Part shown: piece after piece, positions 16,100 to 24,449 of the stretch
Numbering within the stretch: position 1 is the first letter of the stretch
Layout of the letters: each line of letters begins with the position of its first letter
Assembly (NCBI GenBank): GCA_029556265.1
Contig: JAKQFH010000079.1
Coordinates: forward strand, 1 to 44,988
Origin: Chloroflexota bacterium
Lineage (GTDB): Bacteria > Chloroflexota > Anaerolineae > Anaerolineales > Anaerolineaceae
Length of the DNA: 44,988 nt
Direction of reading: 5' to 3'
Translations under genes and position numbers: made by a program
The notes under the pieces: generated by a model
What the model saw: only the letters and a program-made list of their open reading frames with translations
Database searches by the model: none
Told to the model about the DNA's origin: nothing

Positions 16100-17257
16100 A
16101 TGGCTGTCGCTGAAATCGTGACAATTGGAACAGAATTATTACTGGGCGAAATTCATGATACTAATTCCCGCTATATCGCCCGGGTTCTCCGCGATATTGG
16201 CGTGGACCTCTATCGTCTGACGACGGTCGGTGACAATGTTCAGCGAATTACTGCCACCCTGCAGGAAGCGCTCATGCGCGCGGATATTGTGATTACCACC
16301 GGCGGGCTGGGCCCGACCGTGGATGACCCCACCCGAGAGGCGGTGGCAAAAGTCTTCAATGTGCCTTTGGTATATCATGAAGAACTTTGGCAGCAAATCC
16401 AGGAGTATTTCAACCGATACAATCGCGTTCCAACTGAAAACAATAAACGTCAGGCGTATATCCCCGCCAATGGGATCCCGATCAAGAACGATGTCGGCAC
16501 CGCGCCAGCTTTCGTTTACGAACTCGGCACCAAAACAGTAATCTCATTGCCAGGCGTTCCGCGCGAGATGGAATACCTGATGCAAAACTTCGCCCGCGGC
16601 TATCTGAAACAGCGCTACGGTTTAAAAGAAACTGTCATCAGACCCTGGGTGATACATACCATCTTTAAGGGCGAATCCAGTATTGATGAGATGATTGGCG
16701 ACCTGGAAAAGTTGAGCAACCCCACGGTGGGCCTGCTGGCGCATCCGGGGCAGACTGATATCCGCGTCACCGCCAAGGCTGATTCTGTCGCGGAAGCTGA
16801 AAAAATGATGGATCCTGTCATCGCGATTATCAGGGAAAAACTTGGCAATTACATTTACGGCGAGAATGAAACCAGCCTTGAAGAAGCAGTGGCAGGAATT
16901 ATTGATGAAAATGACGCTAAACTTACCCTGATTGAGGTTGGCACCAGAGGAGAAATATCCACCAGGCTCAAAAAGCACACCCCTGACCGGGTGAGCGGAG
17001 AATACATCGATGGGAAAATATCGGTAGAAACACTCAAGGCTTTGATGGCGGACGCGCACAACCAACAGAACAGCACCCTTTCGTTAGGGGTCATGCTGGC
17101 TTCTGAAGGCGACCGCCAGGACCTCACCCTCATACTGCAGGCGAAGGGCGCTGAAAAGATACAGCAGCGGTCCTACGGCGGTCCACCGGAAGATGGGCAG
17201 ATTTGGGCTGTAAACTCAGCTTTGGACGCTATCCGCCGCAACTTCCTAAACTACTAA
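16100..17257 (+). CDS. CinA-like protein with a degenerate C-terminal domain
   Basis: The 385-residue protein has the N-terminal molybdopterin-binding-like domain of CinA (ADP-ribose pyrophosphatase in other bacteria): VTIGTELLLGEI, TTGGLGPTVDDPTRE and SLPGVPREMEYLM. A KH-like middle domain follows (about 180-255). The C-terminal region, normally a nicotinamide-nucleotide amidase with ESCTGG, is reduced: the equivalent segment around 278-284 reads IEVGTRG, without the catalytic serine. The end (ALDAIRRNFLNY) is family-like. I therefore expect loss of amidase activity. GAAGAGGA precedes the ATG. It is 9 bases from the amidohydrolase gene, so they form an operon. Confidence 0.85.
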   Translation: MAVAEIVTIGTELLLGEIHDTNSRYIARVLRDIGVDLYRLTTVGDNVQRITATLQEALMRADIVITTGGLGPTVDDPTREAVAKVFNVPLVYHEELWQQIQEYFNRYNRVPTENNKRQAYIPANGIPIKNDVGTAPAFVYELGTKTVISLPGVPREMEYLMQNFARGYLKQRYGLKETVIRPWVIHTIFKGESSIDEMIGDLEKLSNPTVGLLAHPGQTDIRVTAKADSVAEAEKMMDPVIAIIREKLGNYIYGENETSLEEAVAGIIDENDAKLTLIEVGTRGEISTRLKKHTPDRVSGEYIDGKISVETLKALMADAHNQQNSTLSLGVMLASEGDRQDLTLILQAKGAEKIQQRSYGGPPEDGQIWAVNSALDAIRRNFLNY

Positions 17258-17266
17258 AGGAGAGAA

Positions 17267-19249
17267 ATGGAACACGCAGACAAAATTCTCAATAATGCCA
17301 TCGTGCTCACCATGGATGGCGATTATCATATTTATGAACCTGGAGCGCTGGTTATCAGAGGTCAGCAAATCCTGGCTGTAGGCCCCGAAGAAGAAATCCT
17401 GAAAGAGTATTCCGCCGATGAAGTCCTGGATTGCGGGGGCAAGGTGCTCATGCCCGGTTTCATCAACGCCCATTCCCACGTTCCGATGACCCTGCTGCGC
17501 GGCCTGGCTGATGACCTGCGCCTGGATGTCTGGTTAATGGGATATATGATGCCAGTTGAACGCGAATTTGTTTCACCGGATTTCGTGCGTTTGGGCACCA
17601 AACTGGCTTGCGCTGAGTTTATTCGCTCTGGCATTACATGCTTCAATGACATGTACTATTTCGAAGATTCCGTTGCCGAAGCCACCAATGAAGCTGGTCT
17701 GCGCGCTCTGGTAGGTCAGACAGTGATGAAGTATCCCGCGCCAGACGCGTCTTCTTACGAGGTCGCCATCGCGCTCTGCGACGATTTGATTAAAAAATGG
17801 AAAGGGCACCCGCTGATTATCCCTGCCATTGCTCCGCACGCTGTTTACACGACCACCCCCGAGATTCTGACTGAACTGTGTGACATGGCACGGAAATATG
17901 ATGTACCGCTTCATTTTCACGTTGCGGAAACTCTTTCAGAGGTGGAAAATCTGCGAAATGAGCAGGGTATGCCGGTGATTCCATACGTGCGAAAATTCGG
18001 AATGTTGGAAACCAAACTCATCGCGGCCCACTGCGTGCATGTGGATGAGGGTGAAATTCGCAGCATGCAGCATGCCGGCGCTGGCATCGCCCACAATCCC
18101 TCCTCTAACCTGAAACTTGCTTCCGGCTTTGCCCCCGTTCAGCGCATGCTGGAATTGGAAGCCAATGTGGGCATTGGCACCGACGGCACCGGTTCAAATA
18201 ATGACCTGGATATGATTGACGAAATCCGGCTGGCGAGTTTTGTCGCCAAAGCCGTTTCAGGCGATCCTACCGCCATGCCCGCCCGACAGGCTTTGGCAAT
18301 GGCAACTTGCATTGGCGCGAAAGCTTTGCATATCGATGAGATTACCGGCAGCCTGGAAAAAGGAAAACGCGCGGACCTGATCCTCCTCGATATCACCCCA
18401 CTGCACAACCAACCCCGTTTCAGACGCGACCCCGAGAACATCTACGCGCAAATCATCTACGCGGCAAAATCCACAGATATTAAGGATGTCATGGTGGACG
18501 GCCGTTGGTTAATGCGCGATCAGCAGCTGCTGACACTGGACGAGGCTGAATTGATCCGGCAAGCCAGCCTGGTGGCAGCGGAAATCGACCGCTTCCTGAA
18601 GGACCGGGAGGAATCCGTGCTCTCCAAACTGATCGCCATCGGCGGCGCTGCTGAAGAGGAAAGCTTCGAAGTTCAGGCAAAAGTCCGGGTAGAAGACCTG
18701 GAGCCAATTCTGGCCGCGCTGGAATCGGCTGATATTCAGATTGTCCGGACGCGCACCTACCACGAATATGATACCTATTTCAGCTTTGAAGACGCCAGCC
18801 AGGGCAGGCTGCGTTATCGCGAAGATGAATTTATCGGTAAAAAGGGCGAGATTATGAACGTGCGATCCAGGCTGACCCTGATTGGCGAGCCGGAAAGCGC
18901 CCTGCGCGAGGGAAGCGAGAAAATTATGCTTTCGCGCTCCAGGTATCTGGCGCCCGCTGTTCACAGCCTGCGCTTCTATAACGAATACTTCAAACCTGCC
19001 GGAACGGTTGAAATTGAAAAAAGCCGCCTGAGGTTCTTAATCAAATTCCAGGATACTGAGTTCTTTATCAACCTGGATAAAATCACGAAACCGCAGCTTG
19101 GCAAGTTTGTGGAAATCAAGAGCCGCACCTGGAGTCGGCAGGATGCCCAAAATAAAACTGCCTTGATGCGCGAGCTGCTCCAGACACTCGGTTTGGGCCA
19201 CCTCCCACTGGTCACAAAAGATTACATTCATCTGGTGGAGGAGCTTTAG
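17267..19249 (+). CDS. Amidohydrolase fused to a C-terminal CYTH-like domain
   Basis: The 660-residue protein is about 220 residues longer than ordinary members. Residues 1-440 are a metal-dependent amidohydrolase of the SsnA/MtaD/TrzN group: H69-x-H71 in FINAHSHVPMTLLRG, a histidine in HFHVAETLSEVE, AAHCVHVDEGE, and the metal aspartate in GIGTDGTGSNNDLDM. In characterised relatives these hydrolyse or deaminate adenosine-type or triazine compounds. Residues about 462-655 look like a CYTH (adenylate cyclase/thiamine triphosphatase) tunnel domain: FEVQAKV replaces ExExK at 468-472, then YDTYFSFED, RLRYRED, INLDKITKP and EIKSRTWSR. Substrate unknown. It precedes glgA by 3 bases. Confidence 0.85.
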   Translation: MEHADKILNNAIVLTMDGDYHIYEPGALVIRGQQILAVGPEEEILKEYSADEVLDCGGKVLMPGFINAHSHVPMTLLRGLADDLRLDVWLMGYMMPVEREFVSPDFVRLGTKLACAEFIRSGITCFNDMYYFEDSVAEATNEAGLRALVGQTVMKYPAPDASSYEVAIALCDDLIKKWKGHPLIIPAIAPHAVYTTTPEILTELCDMARKYDVPLHFHVAETLSEVENLRNEQGMPVIPYVRKFGMLETKLIAAHCVHVDEGEIRSMQHAGAGIAHNPSSNLKLASGFAPVQRMLELEANVGIGTDGTGSNNDLDMIDEIRLASFVAKAVSGDPTAMPARQALAMATCIGAKALHIDEITGSLEKGKRADLILLDITPLHNQPRFRRDPENIYAQIIYAAKSTDIKDVMVDGRWLMRDQQLLTLDEAELIRQASLVAAEIDRFLKDREESVLSKLIAIGGAAEEESFEVQAKVRVEDLEPILAALESADIQIVRTRTYHEYDTYFSFEDASQGRLRYREDEFIGKKGEIMNVRSRLTLIGEPESALREGSEKIMLSRSRYLAPAVHSLRFYNEYFKPAGTVEIEKSRLRFLIKFQDTEFFINLDKITKPQLGKFVEIKSRTWSRQDAQNKTALMRELLQTLGLGHLPLVTKDYIHLVEEL

Positions 19250-19252
19250 GCA

Positions 19253-20716
19253 ATGAACGGCGCTCAAGACAAGCTGAAGGTTTTGTTCGCCAGCGCTGAA
19301 GCCGCACCCTGGGCAAAGGTGGGCGGGCTGGGAGACGTGGCAGCCGCCTTGCCTGCCGCCCTCATCGGGACTGCTGGTTCCGCGCTGGATATCCGGCTAA
19401 TATTGCCTTTCCACGCTGAAATCAAGCGCAAAAACCCAACCCTGGGTTACCTGGGCGCTTTTAGCGTCCCCAACCAAACCGGCGTTTTTTCTGCGGAGCT
19501 GTATGTCGCATCTCTGCACGGCATCACGACTTACCTTTTGGATAGCGAGCTGACGAACCATAATTCGCCGGTTTACTACGGAGACCCCGCGCTGGACGGC
19601 CGTAAGTATGCCGCGTTTTCCGTGGCGCTCCTGGAAGCTGCCCGTTTTTTGGATTGGCAGCCGGACATCCTCCATGCCAATGACTGGCACACCGCACTGG
19701 CAGTCTACGCCCTCAAAACGCTTTATCAGCAGGACTCCTTTTTCAAAGAGACTCGCAGCCTGATGGCGATTCACAACCTGCCTTTTAACGGCTACGGTTC
19801 TGAATTTGCGATGACGGAACTGGGTTTCACGCCCGGGACCTATGAGGATCTGCCAGATTGGGCTCGTCTGACCCCGCTGCCGCTGGGCATAGCCGCCGCG
19901 GATCAAATTGTTACCGTCTCGCCTCAATACGCTCGCGAGATTCAAACGCGGGACTTCGGCTGCGGTCTGCATGAATATCTGGAGAAGCACCATAACAAAC
20001 TCATTGGTATCCTCAATGGCATCGATACTAGACTTTGGGACCCTGCCGCGGACCCATACATCCCATTTCCCTTTACCGCGGCCGACACAAATGGCAAAAC
20101 ACTCAATAAGGCGGCTTTGCAGCGCGAACTCCACCTGGAGGAAAACCCTGATATCCCGCTGCTGACCGTCGTCAGCCGGCTTGACCACCAAAAAGGATTT
20201 GGTCTGCTCTTTGACGCCATTCCGGATAACGCGCGCAAACCATGGCAGCTGGTTTTGTTGGGAACCGGTTCTCAGGACCTGGAAGCCCGGGCAGAGGATT
20301 TGATGCGCCAGTATCCGCAAAAAATAGTGAGCTTGCTGCGCTATGACGAGGCTATGGCGCATAAACTATACGCAGCAGGCGATTTATTTGTGATGCCGTC
20401 CTTGTATGAACCCTGCGGGCTTTCCCAAATGATTGCAATGCGCTATGGGAACATCCCGGTTGCCCGCGCCACTGGCGGTTTGCAAGACAGCATCATCAAC
20501 TACCATAAAGCGCCGGACGAAGCCACGGGTTTTCTTTTCACCGAAAAAACACCTGAAGGCTTGGTCAGCTCGTTAAACTCAGCGATTCTGACTTTCCAGG
20601 AAAAAGAAACCTGGGCGAAATTGATGAATAACGCGATGAATAAGGATTTTTCCTGGAAATCCTCAGCCCAAAACTACTGGTCGATTTACCAGGAAATCAA
20701 ATCCAAAAGAGAATAA
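19253..20716 (+). CDS. glgA: Glycogen/starch synthase, ADP-glucose type (GT5)
   Basis: The 487-residue enzyme adds glucose from a sugar nucleotide to an alpha-1,4-glucan. The substrate loop KVGGLGDV is at residues 22-29. NDWHTALAV and the C-terminal nucleotide-binding region with MPSLYEPCGLSQMIAMRYG and the RATGGLQD turn are all present. Length is typical of GT5. GGAGGAGC in the end of the upstream gene serves as ribosome site. Together with malQ it makes a glucan synthesis and remodelling unit; branching enzyme and glgC are not in the window. Confidence 0.95.
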   Translation: MNGAQDKLKVLFASAEAAPWAKVGGLGDVAAALPAALIGTAGSALDIRLILPFHAEIKRKNPTLGYLGAFSVPNQTGVFSAELYVASLHGITTYLLDSELTNHNSPVYYGDPALDGRKYAAFSVALLEAARFLDWQPDILHANDWHTALAVYALKTLYQQDSFFKETRSLMAIHNLPFNGYGSEFAMTELGFTPGTYEDLPDWARLTPLPLGIAAADQIVTVSPQYAREIQTRDFGCGLHEYLEKHHNKLIGILNGIDTRLWDPAADPYIPFPFTAADTNGKTLNKAALQRELHLEENPDIPLLTVVSRLDHQKGFGLLFDAIPDNARKPWQLVLLGTGSQDLEARAEDLMRQYPQKIVSLLRYDEAMAHKLYAAGDLFVMPSLYEPCGLSQMIAMRYGNIPVARATGGLQDSIINYHKAPDEATGFLFTEKTPEGLVSSLNSAILTFQEKETWAKLMNNAMNKDFSWKSSAQNYWSIYQEIKSKRE

Positions 20717-20727
20717 GAGGTTAAAGA

Positions 20728-22290
20728 ATGCGAACAATTCGGTTTTCAGGTGTGCTCCTTCATCCTACCAGCTTTCCCGGCCCGGATGGAATTGGCGATT
20801 TAGGCCCCGAAGCTTACCGCTGGATTGATTTTCTGCGCGGCAGCGGATGCCAGATGTGGCAAATTCTTCCGCTTGGCCCCACCGGATACGGCGACTCCCC
20901 CTATCAATGTTTTTCAGCCTTTGCCGGGAACCCATTTCTGGTAAGCCCCCTGCTTTTACTTGAAGATGAGCTGCTGACCCTGAACGACCTGAGCGACCGA
21001 CCCAGATTCCCTGCCGAAAAGGTAGACTTCGGCCCCGTGATTATCTGGAAAAACAAAATCCTGGACCGGGCGTTCGCGAACTTCCAGCGCCTGCCCAAGG
21101 CATCCAGGCTGGCAGCCGAGTTTGAGGCATTTCGGTCCGGGCAGCGGACCTGGCTGGAAGATTACAGCCTTTTCATGGCAATCAAAGAAAGCCAAAACGG
21201 GGAACCCTGGAATCATTGGCCAAAAAAACTGAAATTCAGGGAAGACAAAGCCCTGGAAAGCTTCTCGAAGAATAACCGGGCGCAAATTGAAAAACATCAG
21301 TTCAGTCAATTTTTGTTTTTCCGCCAATGGTACGCACTGCGTGATTATGCCCATCAAAATGGCATTCAAATAATCGGTGATATTCCTTTCGTCATCGCTC
21401 AGGACAGCGCGGATGTCTGGGCCAATCCCAGGCTTTTCCTGCTGGACGCCGAGTTGAACCCGACCGTGGTGGCCGGCGTGCCTCCGGATTATTTCTCCGA
21501 GGATGGTCAGCTTTGGGGAAATCCTTTGTACGATTGGCCCGTCCACAAAGCCGACGGCTATCAATGGTGGAAAGACCGCTTCGCGGCTGTGCTGAACTTG
21601 GTTGACAAAGTCCGTCTGGACCACTTCCGCGGCTTTGCGGCTGCCTGGAATGTGCCCTTTGGCAATCCAAACGCGCGCCTGGGAGAATGGGTGAAAGGCC
21701 CCGGGATTGAGTTGATTGATGAACTCAAGCGCGCTTTTCCCAACCTACCAATCATCGCTGAAGACCTGGGCGTTATCACCCCGGACGTGGAAGAAATGCG
21801 CGACAGATTCGAACTGCCCGGCATGAAAATTCTGCAGTTCGCATTCACTGGCGACCCTGAAGATGATTTCCTTCCCCATCACTATCCGGTCAACTGTTTC
21901 GCGTATACTGGCTCACACGATAACAATACCGCCAGAGGCTGGTATGACCATGCCACCGCGCGAGAACAGGATTTTTGCCGGCGTTACCTGAACGTCTCGG
22001 GTGAAGATATTGCCTGGTCGATGATCCGCGCCTGTTGGCAATCCGTCGCCCGGTATGTGGTCGCGCCCATGCAAGACCTGCTCTCCCTGGGAACCGAAGC
22101 CAGGATGAACCTGCCCGGCTCTCAGAGCGGCAACTGGTCCTGGCGCATGCTGCCCAACGTGCTGACCAATTCCCTGAAGCAGCGCCTGTGGGAAATGAAC
22201 CTGCTCTACAGCCGTTTATCTCCGGAAGAAAAGCAGCGATACACCGCAAAAATAAACTCAGAAATGAGCGGAGCGGTCAAGCCGCATTAG
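20728..22290 (+). CDS. malQ: 4-alpha-glucanotransferase (amylomaltase)
   Basis: The 520-residue GH77 enzyme transfers alpha-1,4-glucan segments between chains. Clear motifs are GYGDSPYQCFSAFAGNP, DHFRGFAAAW with the catalytic aspartate nearby, IIAEDLGVITPDV with the acid/base glutamate, and YTGSHDNNT with the second aspartate. Length is normal for bacterial MalQ. It lies 11 bases after glgA. The last 14 bases overlap the end of the convergent EamA gene. Confidence 0.95.
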   Translation: MRTIRFSGVLLHPTSFPGPDGIGDLGPEAYRWIDFLRGSGCQMWQILPLGPTGYGDSPYQCFSAFAGNPFLVSPLLLLEDELLTLNDLSDRPRFPAEKVDFGPVIIWKNKILDRAFANFQRLPKASRLAAEFEAFRSGQRTWLEDYSLFMAIKESQNGEPWNHWPKKLKFREDKALESFSKNNRAQIEKHQFSQFLFFRQWYALRDYAHQNGIQIIGDIPFVIAQDSADVWANPRLFLLDAELNPTVVAGVPPDYFSEDGQLWGNPLYDWPVHKADGYQWWKDRFAAVLNLVDKVRLDHFRGFAAAWNVPFGNPNARLGEWVKGPGIELIDELKRAFPNLPIIAEDLGVITPDVEEMRDRFELPGMKILQFAFTGDPEDDFLPHHYPVNCFAYTGSHDNNTARGWYDHATAREQDFCRRYLNVSGEDIAWSMIRACWQSVARYVVAPMQDLLSLGTEARMNLPGSQSGNWSWRMLPNVLTNSLKQRLWEMNLLYSRLSPEEKQRYTAKINSEMSGAVKPH

Positions 22291-23212
22291 CTTTTTTTGC
22301 GGGCAAAACCGCGATCGTAATACCCACCAAAATCAGAATACCGCCAATGACTTCCAGCATTGACGGTATTTCTTTCAGAAAGATGATCGCGAGAATCGTG
22401 GAGCCAATCGGCTCTCCCAACAGGGCGATGGAAACGACGGTCGCGGGCAGCGATTTGAGCGAGTAATTCAGGATTGAATGCCCCAACATCTGCGGGATGA
22501 GCGCCATTGCCAGGAAGATAGTATATACCCGCGGAGAGTACCCATAAAGCTTTTCACCACGAAAAACCGCCGTCAAAATCAGGATTAGCGCCGCGAATGC
22601 GTAAACGACCAGTGTGTATTGCGAATTGTCTGTTTCAGCCCGTATTTTCCTTCCAATCAACATATATCCGGAAGCCATCCAGGCGCCTGCCAAAGCCAAA
22701 AGCATTCCCCTGAGAGTCTCCGGGCTGCTGTCCAGCATTTTTCCAGCGCATGCCAACCCGGAACCGGATAATTTACACGGACCGCTGAACGCGATGACAA
22801 CCCCACCCAAAAGCGCGAACAGCATCCCCAAATAAAAACCGGGCGGAACCTTCTCTTTGAGCACCAGCGGTGAGAGCAGGGCTACCCATAGAGGCGTCGT
22901 CGTGACCAGGATAACCGAGCTGCTGACGCTGATATATTCCAATGAGCTGATCCAGGCGGCAAAATGTGCAGCCAGAAAAGCGCCCGAAAACGCCATCCAG
23001 ATGAACTGACGTTTATTGGGTTTTGCCTGTCCGTGCCGGCTCCCAAAATATATCAGCGCGCTCAGGCAGGCAGACAAGCCCAGTCTGTAGGCGGCGATGA
23101 CCAGCGCGGAAACCTGGTCGTTTACGAGCCTGATAAGAATCGCAGCCGTAGACACAGCCAGGATGCTGATGAAGAGTAAAATAAAAGAACTGAAGCGCTT
23201 GGACTGTGCCAA
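22277..23212 (-). CDS. EamA/DMT family transporter (second copy in the window)
   Basis: The 311-residue protein has ten hydrophobic helices in two EamA repeats. Landmarks are SVSSSVILVTTTPLWVALLSPLVLKE closing repeat 1 and VVSIALLGEPIGSTILAIIFLKE closing repeat 2 (quoted here only as positions 105-130 and 255-278). A substrate cannot be named. Its 3' end overlaps malQ by 14 bases in convergent orientation, so the two messages are partly antisense. Codon style matches the neighbours; no sign of recent transfer. Confidence 0.88.
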   Translation of the reverse strand: MAQSKRFSSFILLFISILAVSTAAILIRLVNDQVSALVIAAYRLGLSACLSALIYFGSRHGQAKPNKRQFIWMAFSGAFLAAHFAAWISSLEYISVSSSVILVTTTPLWVALLSPLVLKEKVPPGFYLGMLFALLGGVVIAFSGPCKLSGSGLACAGKMLDSSPETLRGMLLALAGAWMASGYMLIGRKIRAETDNSQYTLVVYAFAALILILTAVFRGEKLYGYSPRVYTIFLAMALIPQMLGHSILNYSLKSLPATVVSIALLGEPIGSTILAIIFLKEIPSMLEVIGGILILVGITIAVLPAKKANAA

Positions 23213-23271
23213 CTGATGCCCTTCCGGAACTGTGTTAAACTAATGCGATGATTTTACCGCTGGAGTGAAAA

Positions 23272-23685
23272 ATGGCTCATGTAATTACCAATTTATGTCT
23301 GCGGGACGGCGGCTGCGTGGTGGCTTGCCCTGTGGCATGTATTGTCCCCGGAAAACCTGAAGAAGAGTATCCGCTCTTTTATATTGACCCAAACACCTGT
23401 ATCGATTGCGGGGCTTGCATCCCGGAATGCCCTTACGGCGCGATTTTTACCTTGCATGACGTCCCGGAAGCGTACACAGCAGCCGGCGGCGAAGTGCTGA
23501 GCGCGCCCGTTGGGACTCCCGGCTATGAGCAGCCCTTGGACACGGTTACCTATGAAGGCGAGCCAGTCCACATCCCTGCCACACGCGTTCTGGCTCCCGG
23601 AGAGGTCGTTGACCTGACCGAATTCATTCAGGTCAATCGGGATTTCTTTGAAAAAGGCCCCGGCTACGAGGCGCTGCTCTCCTGA
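23272..23685 (+). CDS. Ferredoxin with two iron-sulfur clusters and a long C-terminal tail
   Basis: The 137-residue protein has cysteines at 9, 15, 19 and 23 (first cluster, CX5CX3CX3C) and at 43, 46, 49 and 53 (CIDCGACIPECP, a standard 4Fe-4S site). The residue after C19 and C53 is proline, as in 2x4Fe or 7Fe ferredoxins. It should carry electrons in the cytoplasm. Residues 54-137 form a tail without cysteine, containing a proline-rich middle. No electron donor or acceptor gene adjoins it. CTGGAG precedes the ATG. It overlaps the end of ppgK by 22 bases. Confidence 0.88.
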   Translation: MAHVITNLCLRDGGCVVACPVACIVPGKPEEEYPLFYIDPNTCIDCGACIPECPYGAIFTLHDVPEAYTAAGGEVLSAPVGTPGYEQPLDTVTYEGEPVHIPATRVLAPGEVVDLTEFIQVNRDFFEKGPGYEALLS

Positions 23686-24434
23686 TCCCTTAATTCAGAG
23701 GATTCCTGGGCAGCCATCCCCGCCCCGATAATCCCGGCAGTGTTTTCCAGCTTGGCGGGGAGGATTTTTGTATCCACCTTCAGATACTCGGCGAAGCTGT
23801 CGTACTTGGAGCTGATACCCCCGCCAAGGATAATCAGGTCGGGGTTGAATAGAAACTCGTAAGTTTGCAGCAGTTCCGTAAACGCCTTGCCCCACCGCTT
23901 CCAACTCAGATTGTCTCTTTGGCGGACCGCGTCGGAGGCGCGGTGCTCCGCGTCTTTACCCCGGATTTTCAGGTGTCCCAGCTCAGTATTCGGAAGCAGG
24001 TGACCGTTCACAAAGAGCGCAGAGCCGATGCCTGTGCCGATTGTGAGGAAGAGAACCGTTTTGTGGCGCCTGGCCTCTTCCACTCCAAATCGCATTTCCG
24101 CCAGCCCTGCCGCGTCAGCATCGTTCAGGACGGTGGTAATCTGACCGGTTTGGTTATATATCAGAGCGCCTACATCCGTGCCGATCCAATTTTTGTGCAG
24201 ATTCGCGGCTGTCAGTGCCACGCCATTTTTCACTACCCCCGGATACCCCGCGCCAATCGGGCCGTGATAGCCCAGCTTTTTTCGGATTTTTTCCACCAGC
24301 GCGGCCACTTCCCGCGGCTTCACCGGCGCTTCGGTCTCAAACCGGATGCGGTCCGAGACCATCCTGCCGCTAACGGTATCGACCAACGCGCCTTTCGTTG
24401 CGGAACCACCAATATCAATTCCCAATGTAATCAT
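23664..24434 (-). CDS. ppgK: Polyphosphate glucokinase (ROK family)
   Basis: The 256-residue enzyme phosphorylates glucose using polyphosphate, or ATP. Family marks are LGIDIGGSATKGALVD, the second phosphate loop VLNDADAAGLAEM, LTIGTGIGSALFVNG, the TELGHL glucose site and PDLIILGGGISS. Length and these motifs match PpgK rather than zinc-containing ROK kinases, which have a CxCGxxGC motif that is absent. GGAGGAAAA precedes the ATG. It is the last gene of a ruvX-mltG-ppgK operon. Glucose released by glucan breakdown would be its substrate; this is inference. Confidence 0.9.
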   Translation of the reverse strand: MITLGIDIGGSATKGALVDTVSGRMVSDRIRFETEAPVKPREVAALVEKIRKKLGYHGPIGAGYPGVVKNGVALTAANLHKNWIGTDVGALIYNQTGQITTVLNDADAAGLAEMRFGVEEARRHKTVLFLTIGTGIGSALFVNGHLLPNTELGHLKIRGKDAEHRASDAVRQRDNLSWKRWGKAFTELLQTYEFLFNPDLIILGGGISSKYDSFAEYLKVDTKILPAKLENTAGIIGAGMAAQESSELRDQESSAS

Positions 24435-24449
24435 TTTTCCTCCGAATTA

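Noticed and set aside
19397-20362. 321-codon minus-strand open frame inside glgA
   Set aside because: Shadow of a clear GT5 gene, composition unlike real proteins.
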